Shown here: positions 9,482-19,894 of the stretch, piece after piece | Position numbering within the stretch: position 1 is the stretch's first letter | Layout: every line of letters begins with the position of its first letter | Origin: Hwanghaeella grinnelliae | GTDB taxonomy: Bacteria > Pseudomonadota > Alphaproteobacteria > UBA8366 > Aestuariispiraceae | Direction of reading: 5' to 3' | DNA length: 64,000 nucleotides | NCBI RefSeq assembly: GCF_004005845.1 | Contig: NZ_SADE01000001.1 | Coordinates: 1,922,001-1,986,000, forward strand | The notes under the pieces: generated by a model | What the model was told of the DNA's origin: nothing | Seen by the model: the letters and a program-made list of their open reading frames with translations, nothing else | Database searches by the model: none | Made by a program: the position numbers and the translations under genes

Positions 9482-9976
9482 TCAAATTATCGCCAGTTTC
9501 TTTAACAGCATCATTGCCAGAATGCCGGCGACTCCTGCAAAGACACCAGCCAAGACGTCGTCGAGCATTACGCCGAAACCGCCGCCCATATGGCGGTCGA
9601 TTAGGTTGATCGGGAAGGGCTTCACAATGTCGAACGCCCTGAACAAGACGAACGCCACGATCCAGGCCACCCAGGTGAGCGGCGCGTATAGGGCCATGAT
9701 GCCAAGCGTAAGCCAGACACCGACCACCTCATCCACGACGATTTCACTCGCATCATGCCCCTGAGTGAGGATGTCGAACCTGTTTGCCGCCCATGTCCCA
9801 ACGGCAAGCAGAATGATTGCCGCCGGAATGAGCCATGTGGGCGGAACCGCCTGGATCATGAACCATGCGAAAGGCAGGGCTGCGATGGTGCCCCAGGTGC
9901 CGGGGGCGGGCGTGAGATAACCGGAGCCGAACCAAGTCGCGATCAGAATGCCGGGATCGGTAAGGGAAGGGCGCAT
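9482..9976 (-). CDS. pgpA: Phosphatidylglycerophosphatase A
   Basis: A membrane phosphatase converting phosphatidylglycerol phosphate to phosphatidylglycerol. Of its 164 residues the motif region GSGYLTPAPGTWGT (near the N-terminus) and the acidic VVDEVVGVW are typical of PgpA, and three to four hydrophobic segments follow. The ATG at 9976 is preferred; an in-frame TTG at 10015 would push the start into ispDF and lacks family sequence. It starts 4 bases after the ispDF stop, so translation is probably coupled. Confidence 0.92.
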   Translation of the reverse strand: MRPSLTDPGILIATWFGSGYLTPAPGTWGTIAALPFAWFMIQAVPPTWLIPAAIILLAVGTWAANRFDILTQGHDASEIVVDEVVGVWLTLGIMALYAPLTWVAWIVAFVLFRAFDIVKPFPINLIDRHMGGGFGVMLDDVLAGVFAGVAGILAMMLLKKLAII

Positions 9977-9980
9977 CGTT

Positions 9981-11171
9981 TTATACCCGGACCGAGGCGA
10001 CAGCTTGGGCGGCAATCCCTTCGCCGCGGCCCGTGAAACCCAGCTTTTCGGTCGTGGTCGCTTTGACGCTGACCTGGTCTATATCGACCCCGAGGATTCC
10101 GGCGATTGTCATACGCATAGCCTCCTTATGGGGACCGATCTTCGGTTTTTCGCAGATCAATGTAACGTCAACATGGGTCACAGCACCGCCGCGTGCTGCA
10201 ACCAGGTCTGCTGCATGGCGCAGAAATCTATCCGACGCTGCACCCTTCCACTGCGGATCGCTTGGCGGAAAATGATCCCCGATATCGCCCGCGGCAATCG
10301 CCCCCAGGATTGCATCTGTCAACGCGTGAAGCCCGACATCTGCATCCGAATGCCCGGCCAGGCGCGCCGTATGGGGAATGGAAACACCGCACAGAGTGAC
10401 CGCGTCGCCCGGTTCGAAACGGTGCACATCGAAACCCATTCCTGTGCGAACCGATTGCGATGCGATCATTTTTCGATCCGCTTCCTGAAAGTCTTCCGGC
10501 GTCGTGATCTTGGTGTTTTCGGCATCGCCATCGACGGCGTTCACGTCAGCACCTGCTTGTTCCATGACGGCTGCATCGTCGGTTAATTCGGCGCCGGTGG
10601 CGGCTCGGTGGGCATCGAGCAATACATCGAATCGGAATCCTTGCGGTGTTTGAACCCGTCGCAGGACGGTACGGTCGACGGTTTCGCGCACAATGTGACG
10701 GTCTTCGTCGACCCGCTTGATCGTGTCGGTGACGGGCAGAACCGGGATCACAGCAGCGGATCCGTTCCGTAAAGCGACAATCACCCGTTCGACCATTGTG
10801 ACTGAAACGAACGGCCTGGCGCCGTCATGAACCAGCACCAGGTCCGGCGGACCGGCCGACGCCAAGGCTTCAAGCCCGCATAGGACGGAGGCTTGGCGCG
10901 TCGCGCCTCCAAAAACGGGGGGCAGAACACCTGTGATCTGACCAACCTGAGACTCAAAATCGGGGACATCGCCATGGCCGATAACCGGCAGCACCGTGTC
11001 GATGCAGTCGAAGCTCGCCAAGGCCTGAAGTGTGCGCTTTAGCATGGGTATACCGGCGATCGGCCGATACTGCTTCGGCAGCCCGCCGCCGGCACGTAGG
11101 CCACGGCCCGCCGCCACCACGAGGCAGGCGACCTTCGGCTTGGCCGTTGTTCCGTCCGGTCCGATCAGCAT
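9981..11171 (-). CDS. ispDF: Bifunctional IspD/IspF enzyme of the MEP isoprenoid pathway
   Basis: A fusion of 4-diphosphocytidyl-methylerythritol synthase (IspD) and methylerythritol cyclodiphosphate synthase (IspF), steps three and five of the non-mevalonate pathway. The IspD part (about 1-225) has the nucleotide-binding [11 protein letters not shown] and KQY near the N-terminus and LVHDGARPF mid-domain. The IspF part (about 235-396) has GMGFDVHRF with the metal-binding Asp and His, [15 protein letters not shown], and the C-terminal [13 protein letters not shown]. The fusion is frequent in alphaproteobacteria. It is first in the operon with pgpA and pncC. Confidence 0.96.
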   Translation of the reverse strand: MLIGPDGTTAKPKVACLVVAAGRGLRAGGGLPKQYRPIAGIPMLKRTLQALASFDCIDTVLPVIGHGDVPDFESQVGQITGVLPPVFGGATRQASVLCGLEALASAGPPDLVLVHDGARPFVSVTMVERVIVALRNGSAAVIPVLPVTDTIKRVDEDRHIVRETVDRTVLRRVQTPQGFRFDVLLDAHRAATGAELTDDAAVMEQAGADVNAVDGDAENTKITTPEDFQEADRKMIASQSVRTGMGFDVHRFEPGDAVTLCGVSIPHTARLAGHSDADVGLHALTDAILGAIAAGDIGDHFPPSDPQWKGAASDRFLRHAADLVAARGGAVTHVDVTLICEKPKIGPHKEAMRMTIAGILGVDIDQVSVKATTTEKLGFTGRGEGIAAQAVASVRV

Positions 11172-11288
11172 CGGTGCTTTGTTCCCCGTTCACATCGTAT
11201 TCTGCGTATTCTGCGGCATTCTGACCAACGCGCCCCGAACCTTTTCTTGCCAATGGCAGAGGCTGGTTAAGGGTGCTATACGCCTAGC

Positions 11289-12095
11289 ATGCTCGCAGTC
11301 CCACCCTTCTGGCTTCATCTTGCGGCGATCGCAAGCCTCTTACCCGTCGGTGCGGTGTCACTGAAGGGTCGGACAGGCACACCCTTGTTTTGGCTGCTCG
11401 CGCTCGCTTCCGCGGTTTCGATGCTGGGATGGCTATACATCCGGATGGGGCATGGATGGGCGCTCGATTTCGCGGCCTCTCTTGATGTCATTATCACGGT
11501 CACACTGGTCGCTTTCCTGGTCCTTTCGGCCGTGTCGAAGACGGTCGCCGCCTTAGGGCCTTTGGTGCTGCTCTATTGCCTGCCACTCGGCATCCTGGCG
11601 CTGCTATTCGGGTCTATCGGTTGGGGCAAGGTGGAGCATGTTCCCCCGAACGATTGGTGGTTTTGGCTTCATATTGTCATCGCTGTGACCGCATTCGCTT
11701 TGGCGACGTTGGCGGCAATAGCGGGCGCGGCTGTGTGGATTCGGGAATGGATGCTTAAGAAACGCCGACAATCCGGTTTTGTATCCGGCCTGCCGGCAAT
11801 GTTGGAGGCGGAGGCTGTCCAATTCCGCCTATTGCAGGGATGCGCGGTGTTCCTGGCCGCCGTCGTGGCCACCGGCATGGCCACATCCTTTGAAACCCAT
11901 GGGACCGTTGTACCCGTCGACCACAAGAGTTTGCTGACGCTGATCGCATTTTTCCTGGTTCTTTTTCTATTGATTGCCCATCGATGGCTGGGCTGGCGCG
12001 GCCGCCGCGCGGTCCAGGTTGTGCTTGCAATCCAATTGCTGCTGGCCCTGGGGTATCCGGGCGTAAAATTCATCACCGATGTTTTGGCCGGCTGA
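11289..12095 (+). CDS. CcsA/YpjD-like cytochrome c assembly membrane protein
   Basis: A 268-residue protein with about eight hydrophobic segments, of the CcsA/CcmC-like superfamily (HemX/YpjD type). Members handle heme during cytochrome c maturation. Two histidines in membrane-proximal positions (WLHIVIAV and VDHKSLLTL) fit axial heme ligands. The tryptophan-rich heme-handling WWD loop is reduced to a short NDWWFW. It is divergent from ispDF (117 bases between starts). Exact function is not assignable; many alphaproteobacteria carry this gene near ffh or alone. Confidence 0.8.
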   Translation: MLAVPPFWLHLAAIASLLPVGAVSLKGRTGTPLFWLLALASAVSMLGWLYIRMGHGWALDFAASLDVIITVTLVAFLVLSAVSKTVAALGPLVLLYCLPLGILALLFGSIGWGKVEHVPPNDWWFWLHIVIAVTAFALATLAAIAGAAVWIREWMLKKRRQSGFVSGLPAMLEAEAVQFRLLQGCAVFLAAVVATGMATSFETHGTVVPVDHKSLLTLIAFFLVLFLLIAHRWLGWRGRRAVQVVLAIQLLLALGYPGVKFITDVLAG

Positions 12096-12166
12096 TACGG
12101 TAGCCGGCTGATTTGTTCGCTCGGAATGCCGCCGCAATCTCCATCATATCAAAGTAGCAGTTGCCA

Positions 12167-12187
12167 ATTGCCCAATATTTAGGCAAT
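12167..12187. promoter_or_regulatory. Inverted repeat ATTGCC-N9-GGCAAT upstream of dusB-ntrBC
   Basis: Six-base perfect arms around a nine-base A/T-only-plus-C spacer, 56 bases before the dusB start. The placement suggests an operator or promoter element for the dusB-ntr transcription unit. It does not match the known NtrC site (TGCAC-type arms). Speculative. Confidence 0.3.
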
Positions 12188-12242
12188 GCTTCCGCGCTGA
12201 TCGAAGAACAGGCATAACTGTCATTGTAGCGAGGTTGGGCGA

Positions 12243-13280
12243 GTGCCGTTATCCCCGATAAATCTGGGGCCGGTGACGATTGACGAGCCGGTCATTCTGG
12301 CGCCCATGTCCGGCGTCACGGACCTGCCTTTCCGGCGGCTGGCACGCCGTTTGGGCGCGGGGATGGTTGTGTCCGAAATGGTCGCCAGCAACGAAGCGCT
12401 CCGCCATACAGATGCCACCTACAAGCGTTTGATGCGGTCCGAAGCGGGCGAGGTTCAATCCGTTCAGATTGCCGGTTTCGATCCTGAGGCAATGGCCGAT
12501 ACCGCCCGTTTTGCCGCCGATCTCGGGGCCGACATCATCGACATCAATTTCGGCTGCCCGGCCAAGAAGGTAACAAACCGTTTCTGCGGTTCCGCCTTGA
12601 TGCGGGATATGCCCCAAGCGGCCCGGATCATGGAAGCGGTCGTCGCCGCCGTCGACCTGCCTGTGACGGCGAAAATGCGGACCGGATGGAACGTTGAAAA
12701 CCGGAACGCGCCCGAATTTGCCGCCATGGCCGAGAAGATCGGCATTCGGATGATCACTGTGCATGGCAGGACACGGGAACAGAAGTATCAGGGCGAGGCT
12801 GATTGGGACTTCATCCGTGCGGTGAGGGAGGCGGTTTCGGTGCCTTTGATCGTTAATGGGGATATCAAGACCCATGAAGACGCCGTATTAGCCCTGGCGA
12901 AGTCGGGGGCGGATGGCGTGATGATTGGACGCGGGGCTTATGGTCGCCCATGGCAACCTGGACTTATCGCTCGCCAATTCAAAACAGGGATTGCCCCCGA
13001 AGCGCCGCCGCTGAAGGATCGAGAGGAACTGGTCCATGAACACTATGACGCCATGCTGGAGCATCACGGTTTGGACCGTGGGCTGCGCATGGCGCGCAAG
13101 CATTTGGGTTGGTACGCGGCCGGATTCCGAAATGCTACGCGGTTTCGGGACGCTTTGATGAAGGCGGAAGAGCCAGCTTTGGTGCACGGACTTGTCGCCG
13201 AGCTATTCCGGGCGGCGGAGCAGGACGCGAGTATCTCCACCCCCAACACGACTCCCTTACCGCAGGATATCGCCGCATGA
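12243..13280 (+). CDS. dusB: tRNA-dihydrouridine synthase (NifR3)
   Basis: A flavin enzyme reducing specific uridines in tRNA D-loops. Near the N-terminus is [15 protein letters not shown], then the NFGCPAKKV motif with the catalytic cysteine followed by GSALMRD, and downstream [10 protein letters not shown] and [13 protein letters not shown] for FMN phosphate binding. Length 345. The start is GTG at 12243; the next in-frame ATG would cut into the flavin site. Its TGA overlaps the ntrB ATG, the classical nifR3-ntrB-ntrC arrangement of alphaproteobacteria. Confidence 0.96.
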   Translation: MPLSPINLGPVTIDEPVILAPMSGVTDLPFRRLARRLGAGMVVSEMVASNEALRHTDATYKRLMRSEAGEVQSVQIAGFDPEAMADTARFAADLGADIIDINFGCPAKKVTNRFCGSALMRDMPQAARIMEAVVAAVDLPVTAKMRTGWNVENRNAPEFAAMAEKIGIRMITVHGRTREQKYQGEADWDFIRAVREAVSVPLIVNGDIKTHEDAVLALAKSGADGVMIGRGAYGRPWQPGLIARQFKTGIAPEAPPLKDREELVHEHYDAMLEHHGLDRGLRMARKHLGWYAAGFRNATRFRDALMKAEEPALVHGLVAELFRAAEQDASISTPNTTPLPQDIAA

Positions 13281-14395
13281 ATCCGGTTGTCGAAAAACTG
13301 GCTAAGTTGACGCGCCTCAGCGCAAAAACCATTTCCGGCGACTCGATTTTATTCGCCTTGCCGGACCCGGTCATCGTCGTCGAACGCACGGATGACTTGA
13401 TCTTTCTAAATGCCGCCGCCGAGCAATTTTTCCAAGGTAGCGAGGCAACCTTACTGGGCGCGAACCTGCAGGACCTTTTTCCGCATGACTCTCCGATCCT
13501 GTCGCTGGTGCAGAAAGTACGGCGCCAGGAAAGCAGCATGACGGAATATGGCATTCACGTCTTCACGCCGCGCATCGGCCAGCATCTGTTGAGTGTGGAC
13601 GCGGCACCGTTGAACGATAGTGCTGACGAAATCGTCCTTGTCTTCAAGGAAGACAGAATTGCGAACAAAATTGACGACACGATCACCCAGAAAGGGGCCG
13701 CACGCTCGATTAGCGCGCTTTCATCCATGCTGGGTCATGAGGTGAAAAACCCGCTATCGGGAATCCGGGGGGCGGCTCAGTTGCTGGATACGATCGTCGA
13801 GTCCGACGACCGCTCGCTCACCCAACTGATCATCCGGGAAACGGACCGTATCGTGAAACTGGTCGATCGTTTCGAAGTGTTCAGCGAAGGCCCGATCCTG
13901 GACCGCGATAATGTCAATATTCACAAAGTGTTGGATGAAGTTCTTGAAGTCGCGAAAGCGGGGTTCGGACGGGATGTGAAGTTTACGACAGACTATGATC
14001 CCTCTTTGCCGGCCGTCTTCGGCAATCACGACCAACTGGTTCAGGTCTTTTTGAACCTGGTGAAGAATGCGGTTGAAGCCGTCGAAGACCGAAACGACGG
14101 AGAAGTGACGGTCGTGACAGCGTTCCGCCACGGCGTGCGGCTGGCTATACCGGGATCGGAAAGCCGGATGTACCTGCCGATGATGGTAAGTGTCCGCGAC
14201 AATGGCGTGGGGGTGCCCGAAGACCTGCGTCCGCATCTGTTCGATCCCTTTATTACCACCAAGCGCAACGGCAGCGGCCTTGGCCTGGCGCTGACGGCCA
14301 AGCTGGTCGGCGACCACGGCGGCATCATTGATGTCGAAAGCAAACCACGCCGGACCAGTTTCAATGTGATGCTTCCTTTGGTGCGTGGGGACTGA
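13277..14395 (+). CDS. ntrB: Nitrogen regulation sensor kinase/phosphatase NtrB
   Basis: A cytoplasmic two-component sensor that phosphorylates or dephosphorylates NtrC according to PII status. Its 372 residues hold a PAS domain (about 15-125), a HisKA dimerisation domain with the H box [14 protein letters not shown] (His near 156), and a HATPase domain with the N box [16 protein letters not shown] and [13 protein letters not shown]. No membrane segment is present. The ATGA overlap with dusB and the 6-base gap to ntrC indicate tight co-expression. Confidence 0.96.
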   Translation: MNPVVEKLAKLTRLSAKTISGDSILFALPDPVIVVERTDDLIFLNAAAEQFFQGSEATLLGANLQDLFPHDSPILSLVQKVRRQESSMTEYGIHVFTPRIGQHLLSVDAAPLNDSADEIVLVFKEDRIANKIDDTITQKGAARSISALSSMLGHEVKNPLSGIRGAAQLLDTIVESDDRSLTQLIIRETDRIVKLVDRFEVFSEGPILDRDNVNIHKVLDEVLEVAKAGFGRDVKFTTDYDPSLPAVFGNHDQLVQVFLNLVKNAVEAVEDRNDGEVTVVTAFRHGVRLAIPGSESRMYLPMMVSVRDNGVGVPEDLRPHLFDPFITTKRNGSGLGLALTAKLVGDHGGIIDVESKPRRTSFNVMLPLVRGD

Positions 14396-14401
14396 CCGGA
14401 C

Positions 14402-15856
14402 ATGACCACACCGGCAACGATCCTTGTCGCGGATGACGATAGCGCAATCCGCACCGTTCTTACCCAGGCGTTGAGTCGCAAGGGCTATGAGGTCCGCACC
14501 ACAGGCAATACCGCAACTTTGTGGCGCTGGGTCAGCGATGGCGACGGCGATCTGGTTATTACCGATGTCGCGATGCCCGACGGCAACGGGCTGGACCTGC
14601 TGCCGCAGATACGAAAGCGGCGGGATGATTTGCGCGTCATCGTGATGAGTGCGCAGAACACGTTGCTGACGGCCGTGAAAGCCGCTGAGCGCGGGGCCTT
14701 CGAATATCTGCCCAAGCCGTTCGATCTGCCGGAACTGTTGGATGTCGTCGACCGGGCCCTGACGGCCGATCTGACGCGTTCGGAAAAAACCGGCGTGCCG
14801 GCCGGAACCGACGATAAACTGCCGTTGATCGGCCGTTCCCAAGCCATGCAGACGGTCTATCGTGCCATCGCGCGGCTGACGGCGACCGACCTATCGGTCC
14901 TGATTTCCGGTGAATCCGGCACGGGTAAGGAATTGGTCGCCCGTGCGCTTCACGAATTCAGCAAGCGCCGCAGCGGCCCCTTTGTGGCGATCAACATGGC
15001 GGCGATTCCCCGGGACCTGATCGAAAGCGAGCTGTTCGGCCACGAAAAAGGTGCTTTTACCGGTGCGGCGACACGATATGCCGGTCGTTTCGAGCAGGCC
15101 CAGGGCGGCACGCTTTTCTTGGATGAGATCGGTGATATGCCCATCGAGGCCCAAACCCGGCTGCTGCGTGTTTTGCAGGAGGGGGAATACACCACGGTTG
15201 GCGGACGCACGCCGATCCGCACCGATGTCCGCATCATCAGTGCGACCCACCGTGACCTGCGACAACAGGCGGCCCAAGGTCTGTTCCGCGAAGATCTGTA
15301 TTACCGGCTGAATGTCGTGCCGATCCGCTTGCCTCCGTTGCGAGAGCGACGCGAGGATATTCCCGATCTGGTCGGGCATTTTCTGACTTCCATGGCCCGT
15401 GAGGGCTTGGAATCGAAAAGCCTCACGCCCGCGGCAATGGCGGTGCTGCAACGTTATTCCTGGCCGGGGAACGTGCGCGAGTTGGAGAACCTGATTCGCC
15501 GACTCACCGCACTTTACGCACAGGACGCCATTGATGCGGCCGATGTCGAGGCTGAACTGGCTGATGCCCCTGTTGCGGCTGCCCACAATCTGGATGGCGA
15601 CCGTGCCGAAAGTCTGTCGGAAACGGTTGAACGGCAATTGCGACGCTATTTCGATTCCCATGGCGATGCCTTACCGGCCCAGGGCCTGTATGACCGTGTC
15701 CTTCGGGAGGTCGAACGACCCTTGATTTCACTCACCCTGGCGGCGACCAACGGGAACCAGGTAAAGGCGGCGGATCTGCTTGGCCTGAACCGAAATACGC
15801 TGCGCAAGAAAATACGTGAACTGGATATACCCGTCGTGCGTGGGATAAACTCCTGA
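14402..15856 (+). CDS. ntrC: Nitrogen regulation response regulator NtrC
   Basis: A sigma-54-dependent activator of nitrogen assimilation genes. Receiver domain (1-120) with phospho-acceptor D55 in [13 protein letters not shown]+ domain (about 150-385) with Walker A GESGTGKE, an intact GAFTGA loop (in HEKGAFTGA) for sigma-54 contact, and Walker [14 protein letters not shown]; Fis-type helix-turn-helix at the C-terminus ([28 protein letters not shown] region). Length 484. The intact GAFTGA contrasts with NtrX downstream. It is third in the dusB-ntrB-ntrC unit. Confidence 0.97.
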   Translation: MTTPATILVADDDSAIRTVLTQALSRKGYEVRTTGNTATLWRWVSDGDGDLVITDVAMPDGNGLDLLPQIRKRRDDLRVIVMSAQNTLLTAVKAAERGAFEYLPKPFDLPELLDVVDRALTADLTRSEKTGVPAGTDDKLPLIGRSQAMQTVYRAIARLTATDLSVLISGESGTGKELVARALHEFSKRRSGPFVAINMAAIPRDLIESELFGHEKGAFTGAATRYAGRFEQAQGGTLFLDEIGDMPIEAQTRLLRVLQEGEYTTVGGRTPIRTDVRIISATHRDLRQQAAQGLFREDLYYRLNVVPIRLPPLRERREDIPDLVGHFLTSMAREGLESKSLTPAAMAVLQRYSWPGNVRELENLIRRLTALYAQDAIDAADVEAELADAPVAAAHNLDGDRAESLSETVERQLRRYFDSHGDALPAQGLYDRVLREVERPLISLTLAATNGNQVKAADLLGLNRNTLRKKIRELDIPVVRGINS

Positions 15857-15924
15857 TCATGATACCCCGAGTGCCCCCTAAGGGGCGGCTGTCCTCCTGA
15901 CCGCAAGATAAAGGGAAGCGCTTC

Positions 15925-18411
15925 GTGTCAACGAGCCAATCAAGCGATTCCTGGGATTCCCGCGGTGATTCCCGCGGTGATTCCCGTGGCGACTCCCCCG
16001 GTGACATCCCGCCCGTTACCAAGGAACATGACCCGGGCTCTGACGCCGGGCAGGTTCCATCAAACGCGTCCGGCGAAAACGAGGAATCAACGCCGGAACG
16101 TGCCGGAGAAACAGCCGTTGGCCGATGGGGAGCGCGGTTCAGCCATGTTTTCCGTTTTCTCGATCATCCAAAAGTCTCCCGCTTCCTAGCGGGACTACTC
16201 GCGGTTCTTTCGATCGCGGCTGGTTTGTCCACCTATTGGGCTTTTTCCGGGCGCGGAGAGAACCTGGCCCAGGATCCTGAACACCTGGTAGGGCTGATCT
16301 ATCTCGATCTCGTTCTGTTGCTGTTGCTGAGCGTTATTATCGCCCGGCGTCTGGTTCGTTTGTGGTCCGAACGCAAGCGCGGGGCAGCAGGCGCGCATAT
16401 GCATGTACGGCTGGCGGCCATGTTCGGCATTTTCGCCATCGCGCCAGCCATCATCGTCGCCGGCTTCTCTCTACTGTTCTTCAATTACGGCCTCGAATCC
16501 TGGTTTTCGGACCGGGTCCGCACAGCGGTGTCGGAAAGTTCCGCGGTTGCCGAAGCCTATCTGGACGAACATTTGCGAACGATTGAGGCAGACGCTCTCT
16601 GGATTGCCTCCGCAATCAGCCGCGATGCGCCGGTGCTCGCGGCGAACCAGAAATTGCTGACACGCCTGCTGGACTTCCAGGTTGGCACCCGGAACCTGTC
16701 GGAAGCGCTCGTCTTCGAAGAAAACGGCAGGATTCTGGCGCGCGCGGGTTTCACCATCGCGCTGGAGTTCGAACCGATCCCGACCAGCGCTTTCGAAGAT
16801 GCAAGCGACGGGAATGTCGTGATCCTTCGGAACGAGGCCGATGATCGGGTTCGGGCCCTGGTTCGGTTGGATACCATCATCGACACCTTCCTGATCGTTG
16901 GGCGCGCCATCGACCCCACGGTCCTTGCGCATGTCGCCGCGACGCAAGGTGCGACGAAGCAATTTGAGCAGTTGGAAAAGGAACGGTCGCGGTTCCAGGT
17001 TTCTTTCGCCCTTTCCTTCGTACTTGTTGCCATGCTTCTGCTGCTAACCGCCGTTTGGGTCGGGTTGAACGTGGCGAATGGACTGTCCGAACCGATCAGT
17101 CGGCTGATCGCCGCGACCGAACGGGTCCGGGGAGGGGATTTGACCGTTCAGGTCGCCCCATCGGCCAAGAATGACGAGGTCGATGTCCTCGGTCGGGCCT
17201 TCAACCGGATGACCGAGCAGTTGCAGAGCCAACGGAACGAGCTTTTGCAGGCTAATATGCAGGTCGATGAAAGGCGACGGTTTATCGAAACGGTACTAAC
17301 CGGGGTTTCCGCCGGTGTGGTCGGGTTGGACCGGCACGGGCAGATCGAATTGGCGAACCGGCGCGCGTCTGAACTTCTTGGCGTGGAGCTGGATCAATTC
17401 ATCGGCCATGACATGGCGGAAATCGCTCCAGATATGATGCAGATCATAGATGAAGTCCTGTCGAACCCCGAAACTGACTTCGTTGAAAAGGAGATCAAGG
17501 TCGAAGGGGACGGCATGACGCGCAGTCTAATCGTTCGGTCCGGTCCGCTCACGCAGGGGGACGGGGGAACCGGCTATGTCATGACACTGGACGACATTAC
17601 AGCCTTGGCCAGTGCCCAGCGGACCGCCGCCTGGGCCGACGTCGCGCGCCGCATCGCACATGAAATCAAAAACCCGCTGACCCCCATTCAACTGTCCGCG
17701 GAACGCCTGAAACGCAAATACCTGAAGGGTATAACGAACGATCCTCATGTCTTTGAAACCTGCGTCGATACGATTATTCGTCAGGTCGGCGATATCGGAC
17801 GGATGGTCGATGAGTTTTCAAACTTCGCCCGCATGCCGGCGCCGACGATGCAGGACGTGGACCTGACCGACCTTTGCCGTCAGCAGGTTTTCCTGCAGCG
17901 GAATGCCAATCCGGGGATCGACTATGCGCTGACCATGCCTGACGACCCGATCCACGTCACGGCGGATGGGCGCCAGGTCGCGCAAGTGCTGACGAACGTG
18001 CTGCAGAATGCGAAAGAAGCCATCGACGCGCGCCCGGGCACGGATCTTCCCGGCGGCAGAATCGCCGTAAACTTGCACTCAGTTGCATCCACGCAGGCAG
18101 GAGCGGGCCGGGATGCTGGGCGTGAGATCCGGATTGATGTCATGGATAACGGCAAAGGCCTGCCTTCCGATGATCGGGACCGGCTTACCGAGCCGTATGT
18201 AACTTTCCGCGATAAGGGAACGGGGCTGGGTTTGGCGATTGTCAAAAAAATCATGGATGATCATCGCGGCACGCTGACATTGACTGACGCGCCGCAAGAC
18301 TTCGCCGATGGAGCGGGCGCACAGATCATTTTGGGCTTCGTTGGCCGGACAGCGTCCGGGGAAGCCGCAAAGACCGATACCAGCCCAGATCCGAACAAGG
18401 GTTCCGACTAA
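15925..18411 (+). CDS. ntrY: Membrane sensor histidine kinase NtrY
   Basis: The sensor partner of NtrX, linked in alphaproteobacteria to nitrogen and redox control. The 828-residue protein has an unusual Asp/Ser/Arg/Gly repeat at residues 11-26, two membrane segments (about 90-140), a third near 155-180, a periplasmic region, a fourth segment near 360-380, HAMP, PAS, HisKA with the H box IAHEIKNPLTPIQLSAERL, and HATPase with DNGKGLP and GTGLGLAIVKKI. The start is GTG at 15925, preceded by AAGGGAAGCG. The next gene starts 4 bases after its stop. The repeat is listed separately. Confidence 0.95.
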   Translation: MSTSQSSDSWDSRGDSRGDSRGDSPGDIPPVTKEHDPGSDAGQVPSNASGENEESTPERAGETAVGRWGARFSHVFRFLDHPKVSRFLAGLLAVLSIAAGLSTYWAFSGRGENLAQDPEHLVGLIYLDLVLLLLLSVIIARRLVRLWSERKRGAAGAHMHVRLAAMFGIFAIAPAIIVAGFSLLFFNYGLESWFSDRVRTAVSESSAVAEAYLDEHLRTIEADALWIASAISRDAPVLAANQKLLTRLLDFQVGTRNLSEALVFEENGRILARAGFTIALEFEPIPTSAFEDASDGNVVILRNEADDRVRALVRLDTIIDTFLIVGRAIDPTVLAHVAATQGATKQFEQLEKERSRFQVSFALSFVLVAMLLLLTAVWVGLNVANGLSEPISRLIAATERVRGGDLTVQVAPSAKNDEVDVLGRAFNRMTEQLQSQRNELLQANMQVDERRRFIETVLTGVSAGVVGLDRHGQIELANRRASELLGVELDQFIGHDMAEIAPDMMQIIDEVLSNPETDFVEKEIKVEGDGMTRSLIVRSGPLTQGDGGTGYVMTLDDITALASAQRTAAWADVARRIAHEIKNPLTPIQLSAERLKRKYLKGITNDPHVFETCVDTIIRQVGDIGRMVDEFSNFARMPAPTMQDVDLTDLCRQQVFLQRNANPGIDYALTMPDDPIHVTADGRQVAQVLTNVLQNAKEAIDARPGTDLPGGRIAVNLHSVASTQAGAGRDAGREIRIDVMDNGKGLPSDDRDRLTEPYVTFRDKGTGLGLAIVKKIMDDHRGTLTLTDAPQDFADGAGAQIILGFVGRTASGEAAKTDTSPDPNKGSD
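15955..16002 (+). repeat. Four tandem 12-bp units in the 5' end of ntrY
   Basis: Two exact units GATTCCCGCGGT are followed by GATTCCCGTGGC and GACTCCCCCGGT. Each unit encodes Asp-Ser-Arg-Gly, or Asp-Ser-Pro-Gly in the last one. A partial unit (GATTCCTGG) precedes them. The array is in frame, so copy-number change would lengthen or shorten the cytoplasmic tail of NtrY without a frameshift. Confidence 0.9.
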
Positions 18412-18415
18412 CGCC

Positions 18416-19804
18416 ATGGCCCATGAAATACTGATCGTCGATGACGAGGACGATATTCGCGAACAGATAGCCGGGATCCTGGAGGACGAAGGCTATCAGA
18501 CACGCACTGCCGGTAGCGGCGAGGCGGCCTTGGAGGCTGTGGCGGCGCGGTTGCCGTCGCTGGTGATCCTGGATGTCTGGCTGACCGGAAGCGCCTATGA
18601 CGGACTTCAGGTGCTGGATCTGCTGAAACGCGACCATCCAGCGCTGCAAATCGTGATGATCAGCGGCCACGGCACGGTCGATATGGCGGTCAATGCGACG
18701 AAAAAGGGCGCCTATGACTTCATCGCGAAACCGTTTCAGACCGATGTCCTGCTGCACACGATCGAACGGGCGCTGAACGACATCAAGCTGAAGCGCGAAA
18801 ACGAAGCGCTAAAAACACTGACCGGCGGTGCCGAAGCCGAATTGATCGGCATTTCCAACGCAATGCAGGAAGTGCGCAAGACAATCGACCGCGTGGCCAA
18901 CACGGATAGCCGGGTGATGATTACCGGTCCGGCCGGGGCCGGGAAAAGCGCGGTGGCCCGCCTTATACACAAGCGGTCGCAACGCGACGACGGCCCTTTC
19001 GTGGTACTCAATTGCGCGACGCTGGACGAAGACAATTTCGAAGCCGCCCTTTTCGGGCGTGAGCCAAATGGCGAGACAGCCCGCATGGTCGGACTGCTGG
19101 AGCAGGCGCATATGGGGACCTTGCTGCTGGACGAGGTCGCGGATATGCCGCCCGCGGTCCAAGGCAAGATCGTCAGGGTTCTGCACAGCCAACGTTTTCA
19201 AAGGCTGGGCGGAAGTCACTGGGTCGACGTTAATGTCCGGGTCCTGGCCACGACAAACCGCGACCTTCAGGAAGCGATGCAGGCGGGGCAATTCAGGGAA
19301 GACCTTTACTACCGGCTGAACGTTGTTCCCTTGACGATACCACCGCTTGAAAACCGTCGTGATGACATCCCGCTGCTGGCCGAGCATCTGATGCTCCGTT
19401 CCGCAAAGTCCAAAGGGCGGGCGGCACAACCTTTGTCGGCTGAGGCGGTCACTGCCTTGCAAGCTCATGACTGGCCGGGCAATGTCTGGGAATTGGCGAA
19501 TGTGGTCGAGCGCTTGCTGCTGTCGTCCCAGGTCGGCGAAATGATCAAAGCCGACAGCGTCGCCAAAGCCATCGGCGAAGACGGCGTCGACGTGCTGCGG
19601 TGGGAGCGTGCGCAAGAGGTCATGAACCAGCCGTTGCGGGAAGCACGGGAAGCCTTCGAACGCGAATATCTTCTGTTTCATCTAACCCGGTTCGGCGGCA
19701 ATATCAGCCGAACGGCCGAATTCGTTGAAATGGACAGGGCGGCCTTGCACCGGAAGCTCAAAGGACTCGGTGTTCATAACGTTCTGCGCGGCGGCAAAGA
19801 GTAA
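18416..19804 (+). CDS. ntrX: Response regulator NtrX
   Basis: The response regulator paired with NtrY. Receiver domain with phospho-acceptor D53 in VILDVWL; AAA+ domain with a Walker A-like GPAGAGKSA and Walker B GTLLLDEVADMP; Fis-type DNA-binding C-terminus (GGNISRTAEFVEMDRAALHRKL region). The GAFTGA sigma-54 loop seen in NtrC is replaced here by LFGREPNGETARMVGLLE, so sigma-54 activation by the usual route is unlikely. Loss of this motif is, to my knowledge, shared by alphaproteobacterial NtrX proteins. Length 462; start at 18416, since an in-frame start at 18308 would overlap ntrY. Confidence 0.95.
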   Translation: MAHEILIVDDEDDIREQIAGILEDEGYQTRTAGSGEAALEAVAARLPSLVILDVWLTGSAYDGLQVLDLLKRDHPALQIVMISGHGTVDMAVNATKKGAYDFIAKPFQTDVLLHTIERALNDIKLKRENEALKTLTGGAEAELIGISNAMQEVRKTIDRVANTDSRVMITGPAGAGKSAVARLIHKRSQRDDGPFVVLNCATLDEDNFEAALFGREPNGETARMVGLLEQAHMGTLLLDEVADMPPAVQGKIVRVLHSQRFQRLGGSHWVDVNVRVLATTNRDLQEAMQAGQFREDLYYRLNVVPLTIPPLENRRDDIPLLAEHLMLRSAKSKGRAAQPLSAEAVTALQAHDWPGNVWELANVVERLLLSSQVGEMIKADSVAKAIGEDGVDVLRWERAQEVMNQPLREAREAFEREYLLFHLTRFGGNISRTAEFVEMDRAALHRKLKGLGVHNVLRGGKE

Positions 19805-19894
19805 GCGCGTCGGCCACGGCGAAATGTTGGTCTGGCAATCGCGCCTTCCCGGCGCTACACAGATCATCTTGGGCGGGTTTCGAGGCTCTACATT

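Noticed and set aside
13754..14842. 362-codon minus-strand frame across ntrB/ntrC
   Set aside because: Shadow frame, spans two real genes and is composed of His/Gln/Arg-rich sequence.
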